From the NCBI RefSeq assembly GCF_032678705.1, contig NZ_JAVTSS010000002.1:620001-684000 (forward strand): a DNA stretch of 64,000 nucleotides. The letters are read 5' to 3'. The first letter of the stretch is position 1, and every line of letters starts with the position of its first letter. The stretch comes from Pedobacter frigiditerrae (lineage in GTDB: Bacteria > Bacteroidota > Bacteroidia > Sphingobacteriales > Sphingobacteriaceae). A program made the translations under genes and the position numbers. A model generated the notes under the pieces. The model saw only the letters and a list, made by a program, of their open reading frames with translations. It made no database searches and was not told where the DNA came from. Shown here piece by piece: positions 35,299-44,125 of the stretch.

Positions 35299-35547
35299 TT
35301 AAGGAAATTGATTAAACGGTGGTTCTTTAGGATAGATATAGTTTTTCTTGATAAGGAGATATATTATACTTCCCAAGCAAGGCATTAATAGTACTAATAC
35401 AAAGAAGATTAGTTTTGTATTACTTTCCCTAAAATCAGAACGCATGATATCAATAAGCGCATAAATCATTAATCCGAAAGGAATTGACAAGATGACAAGA
35501 ATGATGATTATTTCAATTGAGCCTAGGTTGAAGAATTCTAAAAGCAT
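35299..35547 (-). CDS. PLDc_N-type small membrane protein
   Basis: An 82-residue protein with two membrane helices (about 10-30 and 47-66). Its pattern, IPFGLMIYALIDIMRSD between the helices and LVLLMPCLGSIIYLLIKK at the end, matches the phospholipase-D-nuclease N-terminal domain found alone in many bacteria. Standalone members have no known enzymatic role. It lies behind the GH43 gene, on the same strand in the order ABC transporter, GH43, this gene, with a 26-bp gap. Confidence 0.75.
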   Translation of the reverse strand: MLLEFFNLGSIEIIIILVILSIPFGLMIYALIDIMRSDFRESNTKLIFFVLVLLMPCLGSIIYLLIKKNYIYPKEPPFNQFP

Positions 35548-35573
35548 ACTAGTATTTGTGTAATTACACTAAA

Positions 35574-36545
35574 CTACAATTTAGTTTTTATAGTTGGCCA
35601 TCCGTTTTCCCAATCTAAAATCTCAATTCTCAATTTTGATTTTCCATTGTCTTTTGCATCATATCCATGAAAAATGAGGTAATCTTTCCCATCTGCATGA
35701 TAAACAGCATTATGCCCAACGCCATGCCAGTTTTCATTTCCAGCTAATAAAATTGTTCCGCCTCCATTAGTTAAGAGAATATTTGATTGGTCAACATACG
35801 GACCTTGGATGTGTTTAGACCGACCAACAATCATTTTATAGGTACTTGCTTCTCCTTTGCAACAATAATCTATCGAAGCAAAAAGATAATAATACCCATT
35901 CTTCTTAAATATGAAAGGTGCTTCAATTGCATTATTGCCAGATTGTCCCTTTTTCTTCTGGCTTGCTATAGTTTCAATTTTGTAAATGCTGGTATCAATG
36001 CTTAACAAGTCTTTTTTTAGTTGCACCATTTTAATTCCATCCCAAAAAGACCCAAATGTCATCCAAGACTTACCTTCATCATCTGTGATTATATTTGGGT
36101 CGATGGCATTCCAATGTGTTTTTACAGGAGTAGATTGAATTACCTTTCCATGATCTACCCACTTAAAATTTGAGTCTGATGGATTTAAGGTTTTGTTAGT
36201 AGCTACCCCAATTGCGGATGAATTTTTCCCAAACGTAGAAACCGAATAGAATAAATAATACTGATTGTTGTGAAATGAAATATCTGGCGCCCAAATATGC
36301 CCCTTAAATCCAGAAATTGATTCTACAGCCCAAGTTGGAGCCGTTGCAAAAACTGGCCGCTCTAGCTTCCAACTTAGTAAATCTTTAGAGCTTTGCACCT
36401 TAATTCCGTTTCCCGTACTAAACAAATAGTAAATACTATCTTGTTTAATAATTACCGGATCATGAACAGAAATACCTTTTTGAACTGACTGTGCCTTAAC
36501 ATTTAAAATGCTAAACAAAATCAATAGGGTAAAAAGGTATTTCAT
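35574..36545 (-). CDS. Glycoside hydrolase family 43 (arabinan endo-1,5-alpha-L-arabinosidase type)
   Basis: A secreted five-bladed propeller enzyme of about 323 residues that probably cuts arabinan side chains of pectin. The ATG at 36545 gives a clean signal peptide (MKYLFTLLILFSILNVKAQ); the frame opens 9 bp earlier. The GH43 acids are visible: Asp in SVHDPVIIKQ (about 28), Asp in AIDPNIITDDEG (about 147) and Glu in AIEAPFIFKKNGYYYLFAS (about 207). VGHNAVYHADGKDYLIFHGY near the end is typical. No SusC/SusD pair is beside it, so it is not part of a complete utilisation locus. Confidence 0.87.
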   Translation of the reverse strand: MKYLFTLLILFSILNVKAQSVQKGISVHDPVIIKQDSIYYLFSTGNGIKVQSSKDLLSWKLERPVFATAPTWAVESISGFKGHIWAPDISFHNNQYYLFYSVSTFGKNSSAIGVATNKTLNPSDSNFKWVDHGKVIQSTPVKTHWNAIDPNIITDDEGKSWMTFGSFWDGIKMVQLKKDLLSIDTSIYKIETIASQKKKGQSGNNAIEAPFIFKKNGYYYLFASIDYCCKGEASTYKMIVGRSKHIQGPYVDQSNILLTNGGGTILLAGNENWHGVGHNAVYHADGKDYLIFHGYDAKDNGKSKLRIEILDWENGWPTIKTKL

Positions 36546-36555
36546 TGATTGCATT

Positions 36556-38301
36556 TTATCTTTCGCCTACTTGTTGTCTCCACATTGCATAATACAAGCC
36601 TTTTTCTGCTAATAAATCTGCGTGTTTACCTTGCTCAATAATGTTTCCTTTTTCTAAAACAAAAATTCTATCCGCATGGCGGATGGTTGATAAACGGTGT
36701 GCAATTAAGATGGTAATTTGACTGGTTATATCAGAAACCTCGCGAATGGTTTTGGTAATTTCTTCTTCAGTAATCGAATCTAAAGATGATGTTGCCTCAT
36801 CAAACACTAAAATATCTGGGTTACGTAATAATGCTCTAGCAATTGATAAGCGTTGTTTTTCTCCGCCAGAAACCTTTACACCACCTTCGCCAATCACAGT
36901 ATCAAGTCCTTTATCAGCACGTGCTAATAAATTCTGGCAAGCGGCTTGATGTAGCACTCTCATACAATCTTCATCACTTGCTCCTGGTTTTACAAAAAGT
37001 AAGTTTTCTCTAATTGTGCCTGAAAATAATTGAGTGTCTTGAGTAACAAAACCTATTTTTTCACGTAATTGATTAAGGTCAATTTCCCTACCTGAAATTT
37101 GATTGTATAATACTTTACCCTCCATTGGTTGGTACAAACCTACTAACAGTTTTACCAAAGTTGTTTTCCCAGAACCAGATGGTCCTACAAAGGCTATAGT
37201 TTCACCATTATTTGTTGTAAAACTAATGTTGTTTAATGCATTGGTTTTCCCAGAAAGATGTTTGAAGTTTACATCCTCAAAAGTTAAAGTATTAATTTTT
37301 TCAACCTTAACTGGATTTAATGGTTTATGTTCTACAGGTGTGCTTAATATTCTTTTAAAGTTACCCAATGAAACCTCTGCTTCTCTCCAAGCCAAAATCA
37401 CGGTTCCAATTTCTTGAAGTGGACCAAACAAAAAGAACGAATAGAATAAAAACGAAAGATATTGACCAGGAGTAATGTTGTTTTCGAAAATAAGCATTAG
37501 CAGTACTACAATCATCGTACTACGTACCAAATTCACGGTAGTTCCTTGTACAAAACTCATACTCCTCACATATTTTACCTTTTTAAGTTCAAGTCCTAAT
37601 ATTTTATAAGTTGTATTATTTAATCTCCCAATTTCTTGATCTGCCAAACCCAAACTTTTTACTAATTCTATGTTTCTTAATGATTCAGTTGTAGAACCAG
37701 CTAAAGCTGTAGTTTCTGAAATGATTGAACGCTGTATAGTTTTAATTTTTCGGCTCAAAAACCAACTAATAAAGCTGATGATTGGAATAGATGCCGCATA
37801 TACCAATGTTACTTTATAACTGATGGATAAAGAGTAAACAATAACGAACATCAATCCAATAAAACTGATGAAAAGTATGCTAATAAATGAGGTGATGAAT
37901 TTTTCGCTATCTGTTCTTACTTTCTGAAGGATAGAAAGAGTTTCTCCACTACGTTGATCTTCAAATACTTGATAAGGCAACTCCAACGAGTGTTTAAGCC
38001 CATCTGCATACATTTTTGCGCCAACCTTTTGGATGATAATGCTGGTAAAATAATCTTGAAAGTTTTTAGCAATTCTAGACACCATCGCTACACCAATAGC
38101 GGCACCAACTAACTTTAAAACACCAAATATGTAAGCTTCCCTATCTGCTTGGTATAAGCTAGCCTTGGTAATATATCTATCCATCAATTTTCCTGTAATA
38201 GCAGGATCCATTAATGAAAAGCCGATGTTCATAGCAGCTAAGCACAAAGCAAGCACCACTAACCATTTATGTTCTTTTAAATATTGGAGCAGTAAATTCA
38301 T
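36556..38301 (-). CDS. ABC transporter, fused membrane and ATPase domains
   Basis: A 581-residue half-transporter of the MsbA/MDR exporter type. I place the start at the ATG at 38301 (MNLLLQYLKEHKWLVVLALC); an upstream ATG at 38355 would add a non-conserved stretch. Six membrane helices occupy about 1-310. The ATPase has Walker A FVGPSGSGKTTLVKLLVG, the signature VSGGEKQRLSIARA, Walker B ILVFDEATSSLD and the switch His in LIAHRLSTIRHAD. It works as a dimer, probably exporting a lipid or drug. The GH43 gene follows after 10 bp. Confidence 0.93.
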   Translation of the reverse strand: MNLLLQYLKEHKWLVVLALCLAAMNIGFSLMDPAITGKLMDRYITKASLYQADREAYIFGVLKLVGAAIGVAMVSRIAKNFQDYFTSIIIQKVGAKMYADGLKHSLELPYQVFEDQRSGETLSILQKVRTDSEKFITSFISILFISFIGLMFVIVYSLSISYKVTLVYAASIPIISFISWFLSRKIKTIQRSIISETTALAGSTTESLRNIELVKSLGLADQEIGRLNNTTYKILGLELKKVKYVRSMSFVQGTTVNLVRSTMIVVLLMLIFENNITPGQYLSFLFYSFFLFGPLQEIGTVILAWREAEVSLGNFKRILSTPVEHKPLNPVKVEKINTLTFEDVNFKHLSGKTNALNNISFTTNNGETIAFVGPSGSGKTTLVKLLVGLYQPMEGKVLYNQISGREIDLNQLREKIGFVTQDTQLFSGTIRENLLFVKPGASDEDCMRVLHQAACQNLLARADKGLDTVIGEGGVKVSGGEKQRLSIARALLRNPDILVFDEATSSLDSITEEEITKTIREVSDITSQITILIAHRLSTIRHADRIFVLEKGNIIEQGKHADLLAEKGLYYAMWRQQVGER

Positions 38302-38411
38302 TTTTTTATTGTTTGGATTGCAAAAATAAACAAAGGGAATGAAGCTTAGCCACATTCCCTTTTTAATTACATTTTAGCGATATACTGATTGCCTGTGCAA
38401 TAGGTAATCTA

Positions 38412-38975
38412 CTATATCGTCATGATATCTTTTTCTTTTATTTCTGCGTGTTTGTCAACTTTGATGATGTAAGCATCGGTTATTTTCTGAACCTCACCTT
38501 CACCAGTTTTAATTTCATCGTCAGAAATACCTTCTCCTTTTAATCTTTGGATTTTACCATTGGCATCCTTACGTATATTACGAACGGTAATTCTTCCTCT
38601 TTCTGCCTCTTCTTTAACTTTTTTAACTAAATCCTTACGACGTTCTTCTGTTAATGGAGGTACAACTAAACGGATAATTACACCATCATTTTGAGGATTA
38701 ATACCAATATTAGCTTCCATAATTGCTCTTTCAATAGGAACTAATAATGATTTTTCCCAAGGTTGGATAATTAAGGTACGAGCATCTGGAGTTGTAATAC
38801 CACCTACTTGTGCCAAAGGAGTTGGATTGCCATAATAGTCAACCATAATTCCATCTAACATACCTGCTGATGCTTTACCAGCTCTTATTTTAGTCAATTC
38901 TGCTTCACAATGGGCAATAGCTTTATCCATTGTTGCTTGTGCGTCTGCTAATTGTTTCTTTATGAGGTCATTCAT
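38412..38975 (-). CDS. frr: Ribosome-recycling factor
   Basis: Frr splits post-termination ribosomes together with EF-G. The 187-residue length is usual. KIRAGKASAGMLDGIMVDYYG (about 29-49) and PPLTEERRKDLVKKVKEEAE (about 116-135) are the family signatures. It lies after pyrH on the same strand, as in many bacteria, but a surface-protein gene (39013-39891) is inserted between them. A -7 box sits just upstream. Confidence 0.96.
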   Translation of the reverse strand: MNDLIKKQLADAQATMDKAIAHCEAELTKIRAGKASAGMLDGIMVDYYGNPTPLAQVGGITTPDARTLIIQPWEKSLLVPIERAIMEANIGINPQNDGVIIRLVVPPLTEERRKDLVKKVKEEAERGRITVRNIRKDANGKIQRLKGEGISDDEIKTGEGEVQKITDAYIIKVDKHAEIKEKDIMTI

Positions 38976-38992
38976 AATTTGTAGTGTTTGTA

Positions 38993-39000
38993 CAAAAATA
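38993..39000 (-). promoter_or_regulatory. Probable -7 box for frr
   Basis: The minus strand reads TATTTTTG, 18 bp before the frr ATG, between the frr start and the stop of the preceding gene. This suggests frr can be transcribed apart from pyrH. Confidence 0.4.
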
Positions 39001-39012
39001 TAAAAATTAGTG

Positions 39013-39891
39013 TTATTTAGCTACAGCTGTTAGTATTTCTAATTCGTACGCTAAAAATCTTCCTTTTGAAATGTGTGTTGTCCTCTTACCGTTTTCATAT
39101 TTAAATTCAGTTTCTACTAACCATTCCCCAAGGTTGTGCCTAATGTAGGTTTTAGCAGTATCAATACTATTTGTTATAACTAAAGGAACAGTAACCCATT
39201 TTCCTTTTTTATACTGCTCACCTTCCTTTTTTATAAAATTTGCCGGGGTTATGGCTTCGAACCCGAAAAAATAACTTCCTTTTTCTAAATAAAAATTTAG
39301 GCTCTTTAAATCAAATTGCAATTTCTTCTTATCGATTTTACCAACAATACTTTCATTGATTAAGGCACTGCTAGGTTTCCCATTATCATCCTTAAACAAA
39401 ACAAATCTATAATCACTAACGTTTGCTTTATCTTGAAGTTTAATTGGAAAAGTAAGCTTATTTAAAAAACCGGCACTATCTACTTTAATTTGAATAACCT
39501 TGTTTAAAGTGGCATTTGAAAAATTAGGGTAGCTCCAAAAACGATTAGATGGTGTATTCTTAATCTTTAAGATATTGGATTTTGAATAGGCAACCACAAC
39601 ATCCTCTAACTGGTTTATTGCATTCTTTAATCTAACCTCGTTATTGCCTTTAATTACAGAGTAAGGCAATATCAAATCTTCAAATCCTAGCAAATGAAAT
39701 AAATAACTAGCATTTTGGGTTAAGGCAATCTCTGAAAAACCCTCATTGTCGGTAATTCCAATCAATGAATTATCCTTTTCCACCAAAAAGATAGAAACAT
39801 TTGCCAATGCATTACCAGACTCATCTTTAACAGAAATTTTTTGTGCTAAACAGGTATTAATCGATAACAGAAAAATAAAAAAATACTTCAT
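39013..39891 (-). CDS. Secreted protein with carboxypeptidase-regulatory-like domain
   Basis: A 292-residue protein with a short signal peptide (MKYFFIFLLSINTCLAQK) and a CarboxypepD_reg-like domain (about 20-95; KDESGNALANVSIFLVEKDN). A beta-rich C-terminal domain of unknown type follows. It starts 7 bp after the pyrH stop and ends 37 bp before frr, so it is probably co-transcribed with pyrH. It probably acts in the periplasm or at the outer membrane. A surface-protein gene between pyrH and frr is unexpected. Confidence 0.72.
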   Translation of the reverse strand: MKYFFIFLLSINTCLAQKISVKDESGNALANVSIFLVEKDNSLIGITDNEGFSEIALTQNASYLFHLLGFEDLILPYSVIKGNNEVRLKNAINQLEDVVVAYSKSNILKIKNTPSNRFWSYPNFSNATLNKVIQIKVDSAGFLNKLTFPIKLQDKANVSDYRFVLFKDDNGKPSSALINESIVGKIDKKKLQFDLKSLNFYLEKGSYFFGFEAITPANFIKKEGEQYKKGKWVTVPLVITNSIDTAKTYIRHNLGEWLVETEFKYENGKRTTHISKGRFLAYELEILTAVAK

Positions 39892-39898
39892 TTAAGAA

Positions 39899-40606
39899 CT
39901 AGCCAACTACTAGCGTACCAATCTCTTCGCCATTAGCAATCTTCATGAAGTTGCCATGCTTGTTCATGTCAAATACAATGATTGGAACTTTATTTTCTTC
40001 GCAAAGCGTGAAGGCTGTCATATCCATTACGTTTAATCCTTTAGCATAAACTTCTTTGAAAGTGATTTCTGTATATTTAGTAGCATTTGGGTCTTTCTCT
40101 GGGTCTGCAGTATAAATTCCATCTACACGAGTACCTTTTAAAACCACATCTGCAGAAATTTCGATTGCTCTTAAAGCAGCCGCAGAATCGGTTGTGAAAT
40201 ATGGGTTTCCAGTACCCGCACCAAAAATAACCACACGACCTTTTTCAAGGTGGCGAACAGCTCTTCTTCTTACAAATGGCTCACAGATTTGCTCCATTTT
40301 AATGGCAGATAATAAACGGGTTTTTAATCCAACTTTCTCAAGTGCATCTTGTAAAGCCATGCTATTGATAACCGTGGCAAGCATTCCCATATAATCGGCT
40401 TGGGCTCTATCCATTCCAGATTTTTCTGCACTTAAGCCTCTAAAAATGTTTCCTCCACCTATTACTATTGCAATTTGTAAGCCTTTGTCATGCACTGCTT
40501 TAATATCTTCAGCATACTGCTTAACACGCTCATTGTCAATACCATATTGCTTTTCGCCCATTAACGATTCGCCACTCAGTTTTAGTAAAATCCGTTTATA
40601 TTTCAT
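39899..40606 (-). CDS. pyrH: UMP kinase
   Basis: PyrH phosphorylates UMP to UDP. The 235-residue protein has the amino-acid-kinase fold: [20 protein letters not shown] (about 5-24), [12 protein letters not shown] (about 45-56) and [22 protein letters not shown] (about 152-173, first part), all typical. It precedes the surface-protein gene and frr. A perfect 28-bp palindrome lies about 42 bp upstream. Confidence 0.96.
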   Translation of the reverse strand: MKYKRILLKLSGESLMGEKQYGIDNERVKQYAEDIKAVHDKGLQIAIVIGGGNIFRGLSAEKSGMDRAQADYMGMLATVINSMALQDALEKVGLKTRLLSAIKMEQICEPFVRRRAVRHLEKGRVVIFGAGTGNPYFTTDSAAALRAIEISADVVLKGTRVDGIYTADPEKDPNATKYTEITFKEVYAKGLNVMDMTAFTLCEENKVPIIVFDMNKHGNFMKIANGEEIGTLVVG

Positions 40607-40647
40607 CAGGTTGTTTTGAATGTTTTTATCTGTCAGATGGAGCCTTC

Positions 40648-40675
40648 GATGAATAAAATAATTATTTTATTCATC
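40648..40675. promoter_or_regulatory. Perfect 28-bp palindrome upstream of pyrH
   Basis: GATGAATAAAATAA is followed directly by its exact reverse complement. It lies between the nagA stop (40750) and the pyrH start (40606). It is A/T-rich and has no poly-T tail on either strand, so it is either a weak terminator for nagA or a protein-binding site in front of pyrH. Confidence 0.6.
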
Positions 40676-40749
40676 TCGGGTTCATAACCTCAAAAATATT
40701 AACAATTTTTTACTTAGCTACTATGCTTTTTAACAATTGATGTAATTAT

Positions 40750-41847
40750 TTAGTTGTGGAATACTTCTCCGTTAAATATTACTTCCTTTAAGCTTAATTC
40801 TTTATCCAATACTAAAAAATCTGCTTGATATCCAGCTCCAATTTTCCCTTTAAACCCATCTTCTCCAATTAGTCTTGCAGGGTACAACGAACTCATTTTT
40901 ATAGCGTCACTTAGATCAATATTACAATGATTTACACAATTTTTAACAGCTTGCAGCATGGTTAAGGATGAACCAGATAATGTTCCATCTGGCATTACAA
41001 ATTTATCTCCCAGTAAACGATGCTGATAAGGGCCCGATGAGCACTCTGTTACAGCATCTGTAATTAAGAACATTCGCTCCTTTAACAATTTCTGACTAAA
41101 CTTTATCACTTCAAAATCTACGTGGTTCCCATCGGCAATTATACTTGCCATTGCTTTGCCATGATTAAATACTGCTGTTGGTATGCCTGGACCTCTATGA
41201 TGAATAGGTGACATGGCATTAAACAAATGTGTTGTGGTTTGTATCCCTAAATTGTACGCAGCAGTTGCTTGTTCAAAACTTGCATCGCTATGTCCCAAAG
41301 AGACAACCACACCATTATCCAAAAGATATTGTATAACTTTTTCATCTTGTAGTTCAGGAGCAATGGTCATCATTTTAATTACTCCATCGCCAAAATCAAG
41401 TAATGCCTTAATTTCGTCAAGTGTAGCCTTACGAATAAATTCGCTAACATGTGCTCCTCTTCTTTTAGCATTTAAAAATGGTCCTTCTAAGTGCAGACCT
41501 AGGCAATTTTTTGCTATTCTTTTATGCTCTTTCGCAGCTGTAATACAAGCATTAAAAACTTCTGGTGTATTTGTGGCAATACAAGCTAAAAAACCTGTCG
41601 TTCCTTTTTTTAAAAGATCATCTTCAATAATTTCAAGTGATTCTACAGTTGGTTCTGCTGAAAATAATCTTCCTCCTGCTCCATAAATTTGAAGATCTAT
41701 GAACCCAGGAATTATTAGATTTTCTCTATCAGAAACAATTTCTGCAGTTTTTACAGTTTTGAATTTTCCTTTAGCAATTTCCAACTCTTCTAATGATATT
41801 ATAGTGTCTCCATCAAAATAGTTGTAATTATCAAACGTTTGCGTCAT
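40750..41847 (-). CDS. nagA: N-acetylglucosamine-6-phosphate deacetylase
   Basis: NagA removes the acetyl group from GlcNAc-6-phosphate in amino-sugar breakdown and cell-wall recycling. The 365-residue amidohydrolase has GLHLEGPFLNAKRRGAH (metal Glu, about 121-137), SLGHSDASFEQA (metal His), TTHLFNAMSPIHHRGPG (about 205-221) and the catalytic Asp in LITDAVTE (about 265). It is divergent from the phosphoesterase gene and upstream of pyrH. nagB is not in the window. Confidence 0.94.
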   Translation of the reverse strand: MTQTFDNYNYFDGDTIISLEELEIAKGKFKTVKTAEIVSDRENLIIPGFIDLQIYGAGGRLFSAEPTVESLEIIEDDLLKKGTTGFLACIATNTPEVFNACITAAKEHKRIAKNCLGLHLEGPFLNAKRRGAHVSEFIRKATLDEIKALLDFGDGVIKMMTIAPELQDEKVIQYLLDNGVVVSLGHSDASFEQATAAYNLGIQTTTHLFNAMSPIHHRGPGIPTAVFNHGKAMASIIADGNHVDFEVIKFSQKLLKERMFLITDAVTECSSGPYQHRLLGDKFVMPDGTLSGSSLTMLQAVKNCVNHCNIDLSDAIKMSSLYPARLIGEDGFKGKIGAGYQADFLVLDKELSLKEVIFNGEVFHN

Positions 41848-41916
41848 GTTAAGCGGCTATTTTTTACGAAGGTAATATTTTAAACTTTTATATTGTCCCT
41901 TAGAAAATCCCATATT

Positions 41917-43125
41917 ATGAATATCGAACCAACTTCAAAAAGAAGAAATTTCCTTAAAACTACATTCGCACTTGGCGCTACCGCTTTTATCAATCCCTTA
42001 AGCACAGTTGCTTCATTACCAGAAAAGGCAGATGAATTTGCAATTACCGTTGGTCCGTATTTACAAACTAATTTTGGCAACGAAATGACCATCTTGTGGT
42101 TAACTAATAAAGTTGCTGCTGGCTGGGTAGAATTTGGAGAAGATATAAACAAGCTTGACCAGAAAGCTTATGGAAAATCAGCATTAGGATTAAAAGCAGC
42201 CAATAGCAAACTGAATTGCGTTACAATTAATGGCTTATTGCCTGGTAAAACTTATTATTATCGTATTTATTCTAAAGAAATAAAAGATTTTCAACCCTAT
42301 AAGCTTACCTACGGAAATACGGTTAATTCTGAAACAGAAAGTTTTATAAACACTGATATATCTAAAAAAGAAGTTTCATTTTTAATGTTAAATGATATTC
42401 ATGATAGGCCTAAATCTATCCCCTTACTATTGGATTTAGACAAGGGCAACAAAAATGACTTTATCTTTTTTAATGGGGATATTTTTGATTACCAAACAGA
42501 TGAGCAACAAATTATCGATCACATGTTAAAGCCTTGTGTTGATTCATTCGCCAAACAGACACCATTTATTTATGTAAGAGGAAATCATGAAACACGTGGT
42601 AAATTTGCTAGAGAATTTCCTCAATATTATAAGCATGTTGGCCACGCTGCTTTTACTCTTGGGCCTGTTCGTTTTGTTATTATCGATACCGGAGAAGACA
42701 AGGAAGACGCTCATCCAGTTTATGCAGGAATTGTTGATTTTGACCAATATAGAATTGAGCAAGCAGAATGGTTGAAGCAAGAAATTAGTTCAAAAGAATT
42801 TAGAAAAGCACCATTTAGAGTTGTATTGATGCACATTCCTCCTCGTTTTTCTGGAGATGCACATGGACCAAAACATTGTACGGAGGTTTTTGAACCATTA
42901 TTAAATGCAGGAAAAGTAGATTTAGTTTTAAGTGGGCATACTCACAAATATATGGTTCATCAACCCAACAAAGAAGCTAATCATTATCCGCTAATAATTG
43001 GTGGAGGGCCGAAAGAAGGTACGAGAACATTAACAAAAATTATAGTAAATGATAGGGAGCTAAAAATAAGTATGCGTGATGATAGCGGAAAAGAAGTTGG
43101 AAATTATACCGCTAGAAGGAAATAA
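41917..43125 (+). CDS. Metallophosphoesterase with Tat-type signal (purple-acid-phosphatase-like)
   Basis: A 402-residue calcineurin-like phosphoesterase. The frame opens at a TTG at 41893; I take the ATG at 41917. The N-terminus contains SKRRNFLKTTFALGATAF, a twin-arginine signal, so it is exported folded. An N-terminal FN3-like domain (about 35-140) precedes the catalytic domain: LNDIHDRP, FFNGDIFDYQ (metal Asp), YVRGNHETRG (GNHE), VLMHIPPRF and LSGHTHKYM (GHTH). It probably releases phosphate from organic esters in the periplasm. A terminator shared with tsf follows. Confidence 0.88.
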   Translation: MNIEPTSKRRNFLKTTFALGATAFINPLSTVASLPEKADEFAITVGPYLQTNFGNEMTILWLTNKVAAGWVEFGEDINKLDQKAYGKSALGLKAANSKLNCVTINGLLPGKTYYYRIYSKEIKDFQPYKLTYGNTVNSETESFINTDISKKEVSFLMLNDIHDRPKSIPLLLDLDKGNKNDFIFFNGDIFDYQTDEQQIIDHMLKPCVDSFAKQTPFIYVRGNHETRGKFAREFPQYYKHVGHAAFTLGPVRFVIIDTGEDKEDAHPVYAGIVDFDQYRIEQAEWLKQEISSKEFRKAPFRVVLMHIPPRFSGDAHGPKHCTEVFEPLLNAGKVDLVLSGHTHKYMVHQPNKEANHYPLIIGGGPKEGTRTLTKIIVNDRELKISMRDDSGKEVGNYTARRK

Positions 43126-43134
43126 CGTAAACAA

Positions 43135-43162
43135 AAAAAGTCCCGATAAATCGGGACTTTTT
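43135..43162. terminator. Two-way terminator between the phosphoesterase and tsf genes
   Basis: AAAAAGTCCCGA, loop TAAA, TCGGGACTTTTT: a 12-bp stem with A and T tracts on either side, serving both convergent genes. Confidence 0.85.
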
Positions 43163-43182
43163 ATTATAATTTAAGTTGCTAA

Positions 43183-44028
43183 TTAAGCGCCTAATTGTAC
43201 TCTTTTGAAAGCTGTTACTGTTAATCCTTTAGCAGTATTGTCTAAGAATTTACGAACATCTACCGAACCGTCTTTAACAAACTCTTGGTTTAATAAAGTG
43301 CTGTCTTTGTAGAATTTATTCAATTTACCAGCAGCGATTTTTTCAACCATTTCTTCCGGTTTACCTTCTTGACGAATAACATCTTTAGCGATTTCAATCT
43401 CACGCTCAATAGTAGCAGGGTCAACACCGTCTTTATCAACAGCAACTGGGTTCATTGCAGCAATTTGCATTGCAACATCTTTACCAGCTTCAGTAATATC
43501 TACGCCATTTGCACCTTCAAATACTACTAAAACGCCCATTTTGCCGTTTGAGTGAGTGTAAGAAACAATTTTCTCACCAGAAACATTTGCATATTCTTGG
43601 ATAACGATTTTCTCACCGATTTTACCAGTTAATTCAGTAATAGTTTCAGCAACTGTACGTCCGTCTTCTAAAGTAATTGCTGATAATTCTTCTGCAGTAG
43701 CAGGATTGTTAGCAACTGCTGCAGCTAAAACAGCTTGACCTAAATTACGGAAATCTTCAACTTTAGAAACTGGCTCAGTTTCACAAGCTAAAGCAACTAA
43801 TTTACCATTTGTACCATCTGCAGAAACACTGATTAACACTTGACCTTCAGAAGTAGCATTACCAGAACGAGCGGCAGAAACTTTTTGACCTTTTTTACGC
43901 AATAAATCAACCGCAGCTTCGAAATCGCCATTAGCTTCTACTAAAGCTTTTTTGCAATCCATCATACCAGCGCCAGTTTGTTGGCGTAGTTTATTTACAT
44001 CTGCGGCAGTAATTTGTACTGTTGACAT
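43183..44028 (-). CDS. tsf: Elongation factor Ts
   Basis: EF-Ts exchanges GDP for GTP on EF-Tu. The 281-residue protein starts with the UBA-like domain (ITAADVNKLRQQTGAGMMDC, about 6-25) and continues with KKALVEANGDFEAAVDLLRK; the core has IAMNPVAVDKDGVD (about 190). It follows rpsB by 97 bp on the same strand, the usual order. An inverted repeat sits in that gap. Confidence 0.96.
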   Translation of the reverse strand: MSTVQITAADVNKLRQQTGAGMMDCKKALVEANGDFEAAVDLLRKKGQKVSAARSGNATSEGQVLISVSADGTNGKLVALACETEPVSKVEDFRNLGQAVLAAAVANNPATAEELSAITLEDGRTVAETITELTGKIGEKIVIQEYANVSGEKIVSYTHSNGKMGVLVVFEGANGVDITEAGKDVAMQIAAMNPVAVDKDGVDPATIEREIEIAKDVIRQEGKPEEMVEKIAAGKLNKFYKDSTLLNQEFVKDGSVDVRKFLDNTAKGLTVTAFKRVQLGA

Positions 44029-44061
44029 TTTGTATGTTTTTTAATTTTTTATAAAATATTA

Positions 44062-44116
44062 TGGGTTGAAGATTACAAGGCTATGGGTAAACCCGCAACT
44101 CGTAACTCTCAACCCA
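44062..44116. repeat. Inverted repeat between rpsB and tsf
   Basis: TGGGTTGA...ATTAC and GTAACTCTCAACCCA form a hairpin of about 55 nt with internal mismatches. The sequence type (GGGTTGA / TCAACCC) is an interspersed Bacteroidetes repeat. It has no T tail, so it may modulate the S2/EF-Ts ratio or mRNA decay. Confidence 0.6.
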
Positions 44117-44125
44117 CAACTTAAA

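Noticed and set aside
41213..41686. 157-codon open frame antisense to nagA
   Set aside because: It lies wholly within a well-conserved gene on the other strand, and its Ser/Pro-rich product has no recognisable fold.
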